Shown: positions 1 to 8,465, counted from the stretch's first letter. The stretch: 64,000 nucleotides of DNA from Eisenbergiella tayi (GCF_001881565.1 NZ_MPDJ01000001.1:1959727-2023726), one strand, 5' to 3'. A program made the numbers and translations. Notes: a model not told the origin generated them from the sequence alone.

Positions 1-1
1 T

Positions 2-205
2 GTGCTGGAGGGAAAAAGCCGGGCTGAAAAGCAGCAGGAAAAAGAGGAAATTTTTTCCAGGATGTCCATGGAAGAGCACATGAAATCCTACGAGGACCAG
101 GGGATTGACCGGAAAGAGGCCATGAAGCTGGTGGCGAAGGACAGGGGAATCAGCAAGAGGGATGTTTATCAGTATTTTATCAAAAATGTGGAAAGAAGTA
201 GTTGA
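2..205 (+). CDS. rsmI: 16S rRNA 2'-O-ribose C1402 methyltransferase RsmI, C-terminal fragment
   Basis: Only the last 67 residues are in the window; the gene begins upstream of base 1. The tail, with EAMKLVAKDRGISKRDVYQ, matches the C-terminal helical extension of RsmI, which methylates the ribose of C1402 in 16S rRNA using SAM. The SAM-binding SPOUT-like core is outside the window, so the call rests on the tail alone. The stop codon TGA at 203-205 overlaps the -35 box of the acpP promoter, so the two transcription units abut tightly. RsmI next to unrelated housekeeping genes is common in Firmicutes. Confidence 0.7.
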   Translation: MLEGKSRAEKQQEKEEIFSRMSMEEHMKSYEDQGIDRKEAMKLVAKDRGISKRDVYQYFIKNVERSS

Positions 206-230
206 CAAACAAAGGAACAGAGAATATACT
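202..230 (+). promoter_or_regulatory. Sigma-A promoter of the fatty-acid cluster (acpP)
   Basis: TTGACA at 202-207 and TATACT at 225-230 are separated by exactly 17 bases, a near-consensus vegetative promoter. The expected start of transcription is near 237, about 40 bases upstream of acpP. The -35 box overlaps the rsmI stop codon. Confidence 0.85.
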
Positions 231-242
231 TTGAATGTCAAA
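230..242. promoter_or_regulatory. FabT-like operator at the acpP promoter
   Basis: The perfect palindrome TTTGA-ATG-TCAAA touches the last base of the -10 box and covers the predicted transcription start, the position expected of a repressor site. Streptococcal FabT (MarR family) recognises a very similar palindrome in front of fatty-acid genes. The same motif occurs at 1554-1566 and 39372-39384. Binding is inferred. Confidence 0.65.
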
Positions 243-276
243 CTTTTTTATAAAAACAAAAAAAGGAGATAACAAA

Positions 277-510
277 ATGTTAGAGAAAGTAATTGAAATT
301 ATTCAGGAGCAGTTGAATCTGGAAGGTGTGACAATCACAGAGGAGTCCTCTTTCAAGGATGATCTGGGAGCTGACTCACTGGACCTTTTTGAATTGGTTA
401 TGGCGGTAGAAGAAGAATATGGTGTTGAAATTCCTGCAGAGGAATTGGAAAAACTGACAACGGTAGGTTCAGTTGTAGAATATCTGAAAGCACAGGGCAT
501 CGAGGCTTAA
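277..510 (+). CDS. acpP: Acyl carrier protein
   Basis: A 77-residue acidic helical protein carrying the growing acyl chain on a 4'-phosphopantetheine arm during type II fatty-acid synthesis in the cytoplasm. The attachment serine lies in the canonical [14 protein letters not shown] motif (Ser near residue 36), followed by the usual helix III and C-terminal VVEYLKAQ helix. An upstream in-frame ATG at 235 exists, but AAAGGAG at 262-268 sits about eight bases before the ATG at 277, and 277 gives the normal family length. It is the first gene of the cluster, and its stop codon shares one base with the fabK start (TAATG). Confidence 0.95.
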   Translation: MLEKVIEIIQEQLNLEGVTITEESSFKDDLGADSLDLFELVMAVEEEYGVEIPAEELEKLTTVGSVVEYLKAQGIEA

Positions 511-1433
511 TGAAGACAGCAGTCACGGAACTTCTCGGAATAGAATATCCGATTATACAGGGCGGCATGGCCTGGGTTGGAGAATACCATCTGGCCGCTG
601 CCGTCTCTGAAGCAGGCGGGCTTGGAATTATCGGAGCCGCCAGCGCACCGGCGGATATTGTGAGGCAGCAGATTCGGGATGCGAGAAAGCTTACGTCCAG
701 GCCCATCGGGGTGAACGTTATGCTTCTGAATCCCAATGCTGACGGAGTGGCAGAGGTGATCGTGGAAGAAGGCGTGAAGGTAGTTACTACCGGCGCCGGA
801 AGTCCGGCAAAATACATGGATATGTGGAAGGCGGCAGGAGTGAAGGTCATTCCGGTAGTCGCCAGCGTTGCCATGGCTAAAATGATGGAACGTTCCGGAG
901 CGGATGCAGTGGTGGCGGAAGGCATGGAAAGCGGCGGGCATATAGGATCCGCAACCACTATGACGCTTGTTCCCCAGGTGGTGGACGCCGTTAATATTCC
1001 GGTTATTGCAGCCGGCGGTATTGCGGACGGCAGAGGATTCGCCGCGGCATTTATGCTTGGCGCACAGGCGGTGCAGATGGGCACGCGTTTTGTGGCGGCC
1101 AGTGAATCCATTGCCCATGATAACTATAAGCAGAAGGTTATCAAAGCCAGGGATATCGATTCCGAAATTACCGGTATGAGCACCGGGCATCCCATTCGTC
1201 AGATCCGCAATAAAATGACCAGAGAATATCTGAAGCTGGAAAAGGAAGGCGCTTCCTTTGAGGAACTGGAGTATTTAACTCTTGGTTCTTTGAGAAAAGC
1301 GGTTATGGAGGGAGACGTGGTAAACGGAACCCTTATGGCCGGACAGTGTGCAGGTATGGTCAGCCGCGTTCAGAGCTGCCGTGAGATTATCGAAGAGATT
1401 ATCCACGACGGCAGTGCATTGCTGAAAATCTGA
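510..1433 (+). CDS. fabK: Enoyl-[acyl-carrier-protein] reductase II, FabK (FMN-dependent)
   Basis: A 307-residue TIM-barrel flavoprotein of the FabK/nitronate monooxygenase superfamily, which reduces trans-2-enoyl-ACP in the last step of each elongation cycle. Visible motifs are the N-terminal YPIIQGGMAWV, the ESGGHIG glycine loop near residues 139-145, and the FMN-phosphate segment AAGGIADGRG followed by GAQAVQMGTRF near residues 167-195. It is translationally coupled to acpP (one-base overlap; GAGG at 502-505 as the binding site). No FabI is seen, so this is the likely main enoyl reductase. Position beside acpP and fabD favours FabK over nitronate monooxygenase. Confidence 0.9.
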   Translation: MKTAVTELLGIEYPIIQGGMAWVGEYHLAAAVSEAGGLGIIGAASAPADIVRQQIRDARKLTSRPIGVNVMLLNPNADGVAEVIVEEGVKVVTTGAGSPAKYMDMWKAAGVKVIPVVASVAMAKMMERSGADAVVAEGMESGGHIGSATTMTLVPQVVDAVNIPVIAAGGIADGRGFAAAFMLGAQAVQMGTRFVAASESIAHDNYKQKVIKARDIDSEITGMSTGHPIRQIRNKMTREYLKLEKEGASFEELEYLTLGSLRKAVMEGDVVNGTLMAGQCAGMVSRVQSCREIIEEIIHDGSALLKI

Positions 1434-1491
1434 CATAATCGGGTATTTTGAGAAATTCCGTCAACAGGCTTCTTTGTGCCAATCAGCAGGG

Positions 1492-1537
1492 AAAGACTTT
1501 CGGGCCCGTTTGCAGGCAGGGAATTCCGGCAGTCTTT
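1492..1537 (+). terminator. Possible terminator or attenuator between fabK and fabD
   Basis: AAAGACT (1492-1498) can pair with AGTCTTT (1531-1537), which runs into a seven-T tract. The closed interval has further GC-rich pairing potential (CGGGCCCG). It lies in the 290-base gap after fabK, just before the second FabT-like site. It could end the acpP-fabK transcript or act as a partial attenuator. The stem is short, so confidence is moderate. Confidence 0.45.
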
Positions 1538-1553
1538 TTTTACAGCTATATAT

Positions 1554-1566
1554 TTTGAATATCAAA
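1554..1566. promoter_or_regulatory. FabT-like operator upstream of fabD
   Basis: Palindrome TTTGA-ATA-TCAAA, identical in both arms to the sites at 230-242 and 39372-39384. A further half-site TCAAA lies at 1578-1582. The AT-rich stretch around it (1547-1590) probably contains the internal promoter for fabD onward, although I could not fix a convincing -35/-10 pair. It suggests the distal fab genes are separately repressed. Confidence 0.6.
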
Positions 1567-1723
1567 TAAAAAGGATATCAAAATATATACCGTTATCGTT
1601 TTTCACACACCAACTACCATAACTTCTACCATACTACCATTAAGATTTAACATAACCGATCAGAACAGACAGTACTGCGGAGACGGATAAGTCTGCGTTT
1701 CGCTTTTCATAGGAGAGAAAATA

Positions 1724-2647
1724 ATGGGTAAAACAGCATTTATTTTCCCGGGGCAGGGTTCCCAGTATGTGGGGATGGGAAAAGATTTTTATGAAAAATT
1801 TCCTGCGGCCAGGGATATTTTTGACAAGGCATCGGAAGCTTCCGGGCTGGACGTGGCAGCTTTGTGCTTTGAGGAAAATGAACAGATTCATATTACAGAA
1901 TATACACAGATCGCCATGCTCACCGTAGAGGTGGCGCTGCTGAAGGTGCTGGAGGAAATGGGATTCCGGCCGGATGCGGCGGCAGGCCTTAGTCTGGGGG
2001 AATATGCGGCCCTGGCGGCAGCGGATGTAATGGATGTAAAGGATCTGTTCTATTGCGTGCGCAAGAGGGGAATTTTCATGCAGGAGGCTGTTCCCACCGG
2101 CGGAGCGATGACCGCGATTCTGGGGCTGGACAGTGAAACCATAGCGAAAGCCTGTGAAGAAACGGATGGGATAGTCAGTGTAGCGAACTATAACTGTCCG
2201 GGACAGACGGTAATCACAGGAGAAGCCGGTGCGGTGAATGCGGCTTCGGAGAGACTGAAGGAGTTGGGAGCCAAGCGCTGTGTGCCGCTGAAGGTCAGCG
2301 GGCCTTTCCATTCCCCTATGCTGAAAGGCGCCGGGGAGAAGCTGGGTCAGGTGCTTGCCGATATCAGCCTGAAGGAAATCCGCGTTCCCTATCTTTCCAA
2401 TGTGACAGGAGATTACGTTGCGGATACATCACAGGTAAAGGAACTTCTTGTAAAACAGGTTTCCAGTTCCGTAAGATGGCAGGAATGTGTGGAACGTATG
2501 ATCGCGGACGGCGTCGATACCTTTGTGGAGATTGGTCCCGGAAAATCCCTTTCCGGTTTTATGCGCAAAATAAACCGGGATGTGACTGTGATAAATGTGG
2601 AAAAGGCAGAGGATCTGGAGAAGCTTCCCCTGTCCGGAAGGGAGTAA
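1724..2647 (+). CDS. fabD: Malonyl-CoA:ACP transacylase
   Basis: A 307-residue transacylase that moves malonyl from CoA to ACP, supplying the extender unit. The FPGQGSQYVGMG start, the nucleophile elbow GLSLGEYAAL (Ser near residue 90) and the catalytic histidine in GPFHSPM (near residue 196) are all present, as is the C-terminal EIGPGKSLSGFM. The start ATG has AGGAGAG upstream. The gene is followed after four bases by fabG, forming the fabD-G-F-Z core seen in most Firmicutes. In this copy the usual GHSLG is GLSLG, a common natural variant. Confidence 0.95.
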   Translation: MGKTAFIFPGQGSQYVGMGKDFYEKFPAARDIFDKASEASGLDVAALCFEENEQIHITEYTQIAMLTVEVALLKVLEEMGFRPDAAAGLSLGEYAALAAADVMDVKDLFYCVRKRGIFMQEAVPTGGAMTAILGLDSETIAKACEETDGIVSVANYNCPGQTVITGEAGAVNAASERLKELGAKRCVPLKVSGPFHSPMLKGAGEKLGQVLADISLKEIRVPYLSNVTGDYVADTSQVKELLVKQVSSSVRWQECVERMIADGVDTFVEIGPGKSLSGFMRKINRDVTVINVEKAEDLEKLPLSGRE

Positions 2648-2651
2648 GAGT

Positions 2652-3395
2652 ATGACGCTGGAAGGAAAAACAGCCCTGGTGACCGGGGCCAGCCGCGGTA
2701 TCGGAAAACAGATTGCGCTTACTCTGGCTTCACAGGGAGCGGATGTGATTGTAAATTACAACGGCAGCAGGGAACGGGCGGAAGAGACTGTTTCACAGAT
2801 CCGGGATATGGGAAGGAAAGCGGAGGCTCTTCAGTGTTCTGTGGCGGATTTCCAGGCCTGCGGCGATATGGTTAAGAAAGCGCTGGAGCTTTTCGGACAT
2901 ATTGATATTCTTGTGAATAATGCAGGAATTACGAAGGATAACCTGGTGGTGGGAATGAAGGAAGAGGACTTTGATGCGGTGATTGACACCAATTTAAAGG
3001 GTACCTTCAATACCATCCGCCATTTATACAGGAATTTTATGAAACTGAGGGGCGGCAGGATCATTAACCTGTCTTCCGTATCCGGTGTGCTGGGAAATGC
3101 GGGGCAGGCTAATTATGCGGCAAGCAAGGCAGGCGTCATCGGCCTGACGAAGAGTGTGGCAAAGGAACTGGCCAGCAGGAATGTGACTGTGAATGCGGTG
3201 GCTCCCGGCTATATTGCAACGGATATGACCGCGGCGATGTCTGATGAGGCAAAACAGGGGATTATTTCACAGATTCCTCTGAAAAGAGAAGGCCGGCCGG
3301 AGGATGTGGCTGAGCTGGTGGCTTTTCTGGCCGGAGACGGCGGAGCGTATATTACCGGGCAGGTAATTTCGGTTGATGGTGGAATGGCTATCTGA
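2652..3395 (+). CDS. fabG: 3-oxoacyl-[ACP] reductase
   Basis: A 247-residue short-chain dehydrogenase that reduces 3-oxoacyl-ACP with NADPH. The Rossmann motif TGASRGIG is at residues 11-18, NNAG follows strand 4, and the catalytic Ser/Tyr/Lys are in SSVSG and YAASK (Tyr near 155, Lys near 159). The C-terminus ITGQVISVDGGM is diagnostic of FabG. The ATG at 2652 is preferred over an in-frame ATG at 2595 inside fabD: it has GGAG seven bases upstream and gives the standard length. It lies directly between fabD and fabF. Confidence 0.95.
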   Translation: MTLEGKTALVTGASRGIGKQIALTLASQGADVIVNYNGSRERAEETVSQIRDMGRKAEALQCSVADFQACGDMVKKALELFGHIDILVNNAGITKDNLVVGMKEEDFDAVIDTNLKGTFNTIRHLYRNFMKLRGGRIINLSSVSGVLGNAGQANYAASKAGVIGLTKSVAKELASRNVTVNAVAPGYIATDMTAAMSDEAKQGIISQIPLKREGRPEDVAELVAFLAGDGGAYITGQVISVDGGMAI

Positions 3396-3446
3396 CCATT
3401 CCGGATGTGGTTACAGGCCGTTTGTGCGGCAGATTGAGAGGCAGAT

Positions 3447-4682
3447 ATGAGCAGAAGAGTAGTAGTAACAGGAATGGGAGCGATTACGCCCATCGGCCTG
3501 TCGGTGGAGGAATTCTGGGAAGGGGTGAAGGAAGGAAAAACCGGCTTTGGCCCTATTACCAAATTCGATGCATCTGAATATAAATGTAAGCTGGCAGCAG
3601 AGGTAAAAGGCTTCGATGCCAAGAACTATATGGATTTTAAGGCGGCTAAGAGAATGGAGGCATTCTGCCAGTATGCGGTGGCAGCTTCCAGGGAAGCGCT
3701 GGAGGATGCAGGGCTGGATATGGAAAAAGAGGATCCCTGGCGCGTAGGCGTTGCCGTAGGATCCGGAATCGGTTCCCTGCAGGCGATGGAAAGGGAATAC
3801 GGCAAGCTGCTGGAAAAAGGGCCCAACCGGGTAAATCCTTTTCTGGTGCCCATGATGATCAGCAATATGGCTGCCGGTAATGTTTCTATACAGTTCGGAC
3901 TGAAGGGAAAAAGCATTAATGTGGTTACGGCCTGCGCCACCGGTACCAATTGTATCGGAGAGGCATTCCGTACGATTCAGTATGGAGATGCGGAGGTTAT
4001 GGTGGCAGGAGGTGCGGAAAGCAGCATCTGTCCTATCGGAGTTTCCGGCTTCACGGCGCTTACCGCATTGAGCTCTTCCGAGGATCCCGCCAGATGCTCC
4101 ATCCCTTTTGATAAGGAGAGAAGCGGTTTTATTATGGGAGAAGGCGCCGGTGTCGTAGTGCTCGAAGAGCTGGAGCATGCAAGAAAAAGAGGAGCTAAAA
4201 TCTATGCGGAGGTAGTGGGCTACGGATGCTCTTCCGATGCGTTCCATATCACCTCTCCGGCGGAGGATGGATCCGGTGCGGCCAAGGCCATGGAATACGC
4301 GGTGAAAGACGGGGGCGCGGCTTTTGAAGATATCACTTATATCAATGCTCACGGTACCAGCACCCATCTCAATGATTTGTTCGAAACGAGAGCGATTAAG
4401 CTGACCTTCGGGGAACATGCGAAAAATATAAAAATCAATTCCACGAAATCCATGGTGGGGCATCTGCTGGGAGCAGCGGGGGCCGTTGAATTCATCACCT
4501 GTGTGAAAGAATTGCAGGAAGGCTATATTCATGCTACAGTAGGATATCAGATACCGGATGAGGAATGTGACCTGGATTATTGTAAAGAACCTGCGGAAGA
4601 AGAGGTGCTGTATGCACTTTCCAATTCTTTGGGCTTCGGAGGCCACAACGCCAGTCTTCTGGTAAAGAAATTCGTGGATTAG
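3447..4682 (+). CDS. fabF: 3-oxoacyl-[ACP] synthase II
   Basis: A 411-residue thiolase-fold condensing enzyme that elongates acyl-ACP with malonyl-ACP. The Cys-His-His triad is complete: the nucleophile in TACATGTN (Cys near 163), histidine in NAHGTSTH (near 302) and the second histidine in MVGHLLGAAG (near 339), spacing matching FabF rather than FabH. The N-terminus RRVVVTGMGAITP and C-terminal NSLGFGGHNA are typical. It sits in the fabD-G-F-Z run, twelve bases before fabZ. A long antisense frame opposite it is a coding shadow. Confidence 0.96.
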   Translation: MSRRVVVTGMGAITPIGLSVEEFWEGVKEGKTGFGPITKFDASEYKCKLAAEVKGFDAKNYMDFKAAKRMEAFCQYAVAASREALEDAGLDMEKEDPWRVGVAVGSGIGSLQAMEREYGKLLEKGPNRVNPFLVPMMISNMAAGNVSIQFGLKGKSINVVTACATGTNCIGEAFRTIQYGDAEVMVAGGAESSICPIGVSGFTALTALSSSEDPARCSIPFDKERSGFIMGEGAGVVVLEELEHARKRGAKIYAEVVGYGCSSDAFHITSPAEDGSGAAKAMEYAVKDGGAAFEDITYINAHGTSTHLNDLFETRAIKLTFGEHAKNIKINSTKSMVGHLLGAAGAVEFITCVKELQEGYIHATVGYQIPDEECDLDYCKEPAEEEVLYALSNSLGFGGHNASLLVKKFVD

Positions 4683-4694
4683 GAGGAATGCCTT

Positions 4695-5135
4695 ATGCAG
4701 CTTTCAACCAAACAGATTATGGAAATCATCCCTCACAGACAGCCCTTTCTGCTTCTTGATACCATCGAGGAGCTGGAACCGGGAGTACGTGCGGTAGGAA
4801 AAAAATGTGTGACCTATAATGAGCCTTTTTTTGCCGGCCATTTTCCTCAGGAACCGGTGATGCCGGGAGTCCTTATCCTGGAAGCGCTGGCGCAGGCCGG
4901 AGCGGTTGCCATTCTCAGCCAGCCGGAAAACAAGGGAAAACTGGTGCTTTTCGGAGGGATTGACGGAGCCCGTTTCAAGGGGAAAGTGGTTCCGGGGGAT
5001 GTGCTCTTGCTGGAAACACAAATCATCAAGGTTAAGGGCCCGATAGGGATAGGCAGTGCGAAAGCGACCGTAAACGGGAAGCTGGTAGCCAAGGCGGAAC
5101 TGACTTTTGTTGTCAGCGAACCGGAGAAAGCCTGA
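4695..5135 (+). CDS. fabZ: 3-hydroxyacyl-[ACP] dehydratase FabZ
   Basis: A 146-residue hot-dog-fold enzyme that dehydrates 3-hydroxyacyl-ACP to enoyl-ACP. The catalytic pair is visible: His near residue 49 in [11 protein letters not shown] and Glu near 63 in ILEALAQAG. The N-terminal [15 protein letters not shown] is the FabZ signature. AGGAGG lies about eight bases before the ATG. No separate FabM, FabN or FabA isomerase is seen nearby, so how unsaturated acyl chains are made is not evident from the window. Confidence 0.95.
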   Translation: MQLSTKQIMEIIPHRQPFLLLDTIEELEPGVRAVGKKCVTYNEPFFAGHFPQEPVMPGVLILEALAQAGAVAILSQPENKGKLVLFGGIDGARFKGKVVPGDVLLLETQIIKVKGPIGIGSAKATVNGKLVAKAELTFVVSEPEKA

Positions 5136-5157
5136 AAAGGGGGACCGGGAGATAAAA

Positions 5158-6243
5158 ATGAGTGTAAAACCTTTAACAATCGGGGAACTGACGGCCAGGA
5201 TTCCTGTGATACAGGGAGGGATGGGCGTCGGCGTCAGTCTTTCCGGACTGGCGGGAGCAGTGGCGGCGCAGGGCGGAATCGGAATTATTTCCACGGCCCA
5301 AATCGGTTTCCGGGAACCGGATTATCATAAAAACCCCCATGAGGCCAATCTGCGGGCAGTCAGACAGGAAATCATCAGGGCGAAAGAGCTGGCGCAGGGC
5401 GGAATCGTTGGCGTGAATATCATGGTAGCTACCCAGAACTATGAGGATTATGTGAGAACTGCCATTGAGGCCGGTGCTGATTTGATCATATCCGGCGCCG
5501 GACTGCCGGTAACTCTGCCGGATATCGCGGCAGGCGCATCCTCTCAGGGCAGAAGTCATTCTGTTAAGCTGGCGCCCATCGTATCCAGTTTGAAATCAGC
5601 CAATGTGATTTTTAAATACTGGATGAAAAAATATGATTACCTGCCTGATATGGTGGTGATAGAGGGACCTCTTGCCGGAGGGCACCTGGGTTTTACAAGG
5701 GAACAGCTTCAGGATATTCCGGGTATGCACTATGAGGAAGAGGTGGAGCGAATTCTGAAAGCCGTCAAGGCATATGGGGCAGAACAGGGAAAAGAGATAC
5801 CTGTGGTTATGGCCGGCGGCATTTATACGGGAGAAGAGGCCGCATACTGGATTTCACGCGGACTGCAGGGAGTACAGATGGCCACCCGTTTCGTGACCAC
5901 GGAGGAATGCGATGCCCATCCTGCATTCAAGCAAACCTATATTGATGCAGGGGAAGAGGATATTGTTCTGGTAAAAAGCCCGGTGGGAATGCCGGGGCGC
6001 GCTATTCGGAATGCTTTTCTGGAAAGGGCTGAAAAGGGGCCGATTCCCCATGGAAGATGTTTTGGATGTATTAAGACCTGTAAGCCCGCAGATACCCCTT
6101 ACTGTATTACGGAGGCGCTGATTCGCGCTGTGGAAGGGGATGTGGAGAACGGGCTTCTTTTCTGCGGAAGCAATGCCTGCCGATCGGATAAAATCGAAAA
6201 GGTGGAAGATATCCTGGGCGAGGTTGCGGATGCTTTAAAATAG
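5158..6243 (+). CDS. FabK/nitronate monooxygenase-family flavoprotein (second copy in the fab cluster)
   Basis: A 361-residue FMN TIM-barrel protein related to, but clearly different from, FabK at 510. It has IPVIQGGMGVGVSLSGLAG, an extended central region and GGHLGF near residues 180-185 (the nitronate monooxygenase/FabK glycine loop), then VMAGGIYTGEEA and GVQMATRF for the FMN phosphate. It differs from FabK in a C-terminal tail rich in cysteine (CFGCIKTC, then YC, FC and NAC) that could bind metal or form disulfides. Start chosen at 5158, with GGGAG just upstream, rather than 5107 inside fabZ. Position between fabZ and fabH suggests a lipid role, such as a second enoyl reductase or acyl desaturase/isomerase-like function; a nitronate-detoxifying role is the alternative. 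Confidence 0.75.
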   Translation: MSVKPLTIGELTARIPVIQGGMGVGVSLSGLAGAVAAQGGIGIISTAQIGFREPDYHKNPHEANLRAVRQEIIRAKELAQGGIVGVNIMVATQNYEDYVRTAIEAGADLIISGAGLPVTLPDIAAGASSQGRSHSVKLAPIVSSLKSANVIFKYWMKKYDYLPDMVVIEGPLAGGHLGFTREQLQDIPGMHYEEEVERILKAVKAYGAEQGKEIPVVMAGGIYTGEEAAYWISRGLQGVQMATRFVTTEECDAHPAFKQTYIDAGEEDIVLVKSPVGMPGRAIRNAFLERAEKGPIPHGRCFGCIKTCKPADTPYCITEALIRAVEGDVENGLLFCGSNACRSDKIEKVEDILGEVADALK

Positions 6244-6313
6244 ATTGGGAACGCGCTGGACGGACATTTATAACGGATGTGTGTCACACGTCCCCGGAGA
6301 GCTGGAGGAATAT

Positions 6314-7276
6314 ATGAAGAGCAGAATTATAGGTACCGGAAGCTGTCTTCCGGCGGCGAAGGTAACAAATGACTGGCTGTCCACTAAGATGGATACTTCG
6401 GATGAATGGATTGTCAGCCGTACAGGGATACGGGAAAGACGGATCGCAAGGGAAGAAACCACCACGGATATGGCAGAACAGGCAGCCAGGCTGGCTCTGG
6501 AGGACGCGGGAATTGCTCCGGAGGATCTGGATTTGATACTGGTAGGTACCATTACTGCGGATCATGTGACTCCGTCCGCGGCCTGTGAGCTTCAGGCCCG
6601 CTTGGGAGCAGGAAACGCCATGGCTTTTGATATCAATGCGGCCTGCTCGGGATTTTTGTTTGCCCTGGAGAGCGCAGATGCTTTTCTCGGAACCGGACGC
6701 TTCCGGAATGTCCTTGTGCTGGGGGCGGAAACATTGTCCCGGATTATGGACTGGACGGACAGAAGTACCTGCGTCCTGTTCGGGGACGGAGCAGGGGCGG
6801 CCGTGGTACGGAGGGAGGAAGTGGGGATCCTCAGCTTCGATCATGGCTGTGACGGCAGTAAGGGAGATGCCCTGATATGCCGTAACAGGGGGAATAACAA
6901 CCTTCTGGTGCAGTCAGATACCGATTTGGATTATGTGCATATGGACGGGCAGGAGGTATACAAATTCGCGGTGAAAACGGTTCCGGCGTCGATAGGCAAG
7001 GCTCTTGAGAAGGCAGGGCTGCAGGCCGAAGATATCAAATACTTTTTCCTGCACCAGGCGAATCTGCGTATTCTTCAGTCTGTTGCCAAGAGACTGCATA
7101 TTTCTGTGGATAAGTTTCCCGTAAGCCTGGACCATTGTGGAAATATATCCGCCGGAAGCGTGCCGATTCTTCTGGATGAGTGCAACCGGAAGGGATATCT
7201 GGAAAAAGGCGATAAAATTGTACTCTGCGGTTTTGGCGCCGGGCTTTCCTGGGGAACGGCAGTGATGGAGTGGTAG
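6314..7276 (+). CDS. fabH: 3-oxoacyl-[ACP] synthase III
   Basis: A 320-residue initiating condensing enzyme that joins acetyl-CoA or a branched acyl-CoA with malonyl-ACP. The Cys-His-Asn triad is complete: Cys near 111 in AACSGFLF, His near 247 in FFLHQAN and Asn near 277 in HCGNISAG. DEWIVSRTGIRERR is the FabH CoA-binding motif. The ATG at 6314 has GGAGG at 6304-6308; the open frame extends upstream, but its extra residues are unlike FabH. Placing fabH last, rather than first, in the cluster is less common in Firmicutes. A strong terminator follows. Confidence 0.95.
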   Translation: MKSRIIGTGSCLPAAKVTNDWLSTKMDTSDEWIVSRTGIRERRIAREETTTDMAEQAARLALEDAGIAPEDLDLILVGTITADHVTPSAACELQARLGAGNAMAFDINAACSGFLFALESADAFLGTGRFRNVLVLGAETLSRIMDWTDRSTCVLFGDGAGAAVVRREEVGILSFDHGCDGSKGDALICRNRGNNNLLVQSDTDLDYVHMDGQEVYKFAVKTVPASIGKALEKAGLQAEDIKYFFLHQANLRILQSVAKRLHISVDKFPVSLDHCGNISAGSVPILLDECNRKGYLEKGDKIVLCGFGAGLSWGTAVMEW

Positions 7277-7324
7277 TATATTTATTCCCGCGGGCAATGA
7301 GCCTGCAGAAGTGAAAATATGGAT

Positions 7325-7367
7325 GAAGGGGGCGGAAATCACGGATTTTCGCCCCCTTCTGTTTTTA
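7325..7367 (+). terminator. Rho-independent terminator of the fatty-acid cluster
   Basis: GAAGGGGGCG (7325-7334) pairs perfectly with CGCCCCCTTC (7350-7359) and is followed by TGTTTTTAT. Strong GC stem, 15-base loop and U-tract, about 50 bases after fabH. Confidence 0.92.
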
Positions 7368-7562
7368 TATATGCCAAAAAAGATGGATTAAAGCAAAAGT
7401 GAAAAAAACCGGTTCCTCATCTCTTTTTATTTTGTGAAAAATACCGCTTGTGTTTCAAAATAAATATGTTAATATTAATTGTAATTAATGTATAATTATA
7501 CAATCTAATTATTAAGAACAGCATATCAGGGTGATTCGCACTTTGATATAAGGAGGATTATT

Positions 7563-8465
7563 ATGAAAAAGTTTTTGGCAACAGCACTTGCTGTATGTAT
7601 GACAATTTCTCTTGCGGCCTGCGGAAGCTCCGCACAGGGAAATGAACCGGCTGCGGAGTCTTCTGCAGCAGTATCTTCAGAGGCAGGTACGGAAGCGGCG
7701 GCGGAAACCGCACCGGCGGCAGAATCCACAGAAGCACAGGAACCTGCGGCAGAAGGCGCGGTAACCAGTATCGACGACCTTCCCGGAAAGAAAATCGGTG
7801 TTCAGCTTGGAACCACCGGAGATATTTATGCATCAGATTATGAAGAAGAAGGTTCCACCATCGAGCGTTTCAACAAAGGAAATGATGCGGTTCAGGCACT
7901 TCTTCAGGGAAAAATTGACTGTGTGATCATTGACGAACAGCCGGCAAAGGCTTTTGTTGCAAATACCACAGGGCTGAAAATCCTGGACGAGCCTTTTGCG
8001 GAAGAAGATTATGCCATCTGTGTTTCCAAAGATAAAGCAGATCTTACAGCAAAGATTAACGAAGCGCTTGCTCAGTTAAAGTCTGATGGAACTCTGGATA
8101 ATATCATTAAGAATTATATCGGGGATGATACAAAAGGTCAGTCTCCCTATGAATCTCCCGCGGATGTGGATCGTTCCAACGGAACGCTGGTTATGGCGAC
8201 CAATGCTTATTTTGAGCCTTATGAATATTATCAGGGTGACAAGGTAGTAGGTATTGATGCAGATATGGCCCAGGCCGTATGTGATGTGCTCGGATATGAA
8301 CTGAAAATTGAAGATATGGAATTTGATTCCATTATCAATGCTATCCAGTCCGGTAAGGCAGACATCGGTGTTGCCGGCATCACCGTTACGGAGGATCGTC
8401 AGCAGAGTGTTGATTTCACAGACTCCTATGCTTCCTCCAAGCAGGTTATCATTGTAAAAGAGTGA
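7563..8465 (+). CDS. Amino-acid ABC transporter substrate-binding lipoprotein with circularly permuted halves
   Basis: A 300-residue lipoprotein: signal peptide with lipobox LAAC (Cys20), then an Ala/Glu/Pro-rich linker to about residue 66. The rest is a family-3 solute-binding fold (GlnH/HisJ-like) in reversed order. Residues ~68-200 correspond to the usual C-terminal half (DLPGKKIGVQLGTTGDIYA, IDEQPAKAF, LKSDGTLDNIIKNYIG). Residues ~208-300 correspond to the usual N-terminal half (NAYFEPYEYYQGDKVVGID, MEFDSIINAIQSGKADI, then VDFTDSY and QVIIVKE). In ordinary members the second block precedes the first. AAGGAGG lies before the ATG, and permease and ATPase genes follow, so it is probably functional. 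Substrate is a polar amino acid, identity unknown. Confidence 0.88.
   Translation: MKKFLATALAVCMTISLAACGSSAQGNEPAAESSAAVSSEAGTEAAAETAPAAESTEAQEPAAEGAVTSIDDLPGKKIGVQLGTTGDIYASDYEEEGSTIERFNKGNDAVQALLQGKIDCVIIDEQPAKAFVANTTGLKILDEPFAEEDYAICVSKDKADLTAKINEALAQLKSDGTLDNIIKNYIGDDTKGQSPYESPADVDRSNGTLVMATNAYFEPYEYYQGDKVVGIDADMAQAVCDVLGYELKIEDMEFDSIINAIQSGKADIGVAGITVTEDRQQSVDFTDSYASSKQVIIVKE

Noticed and set aside
1570..1582. Second FabT-like palindrome next to the fabD operator
   Set aside because: Only the TCAAA half matches; the left arm (AAAGG) does not, so it is at best a half-site.
3411..4646. Long minus-strand open frame opposite fabF
   Set aside because: It exactly shadows a well-conserved gene, has no ribosome binding site, and its product has the Cys/His/Arg-rich composition of antisense translation.
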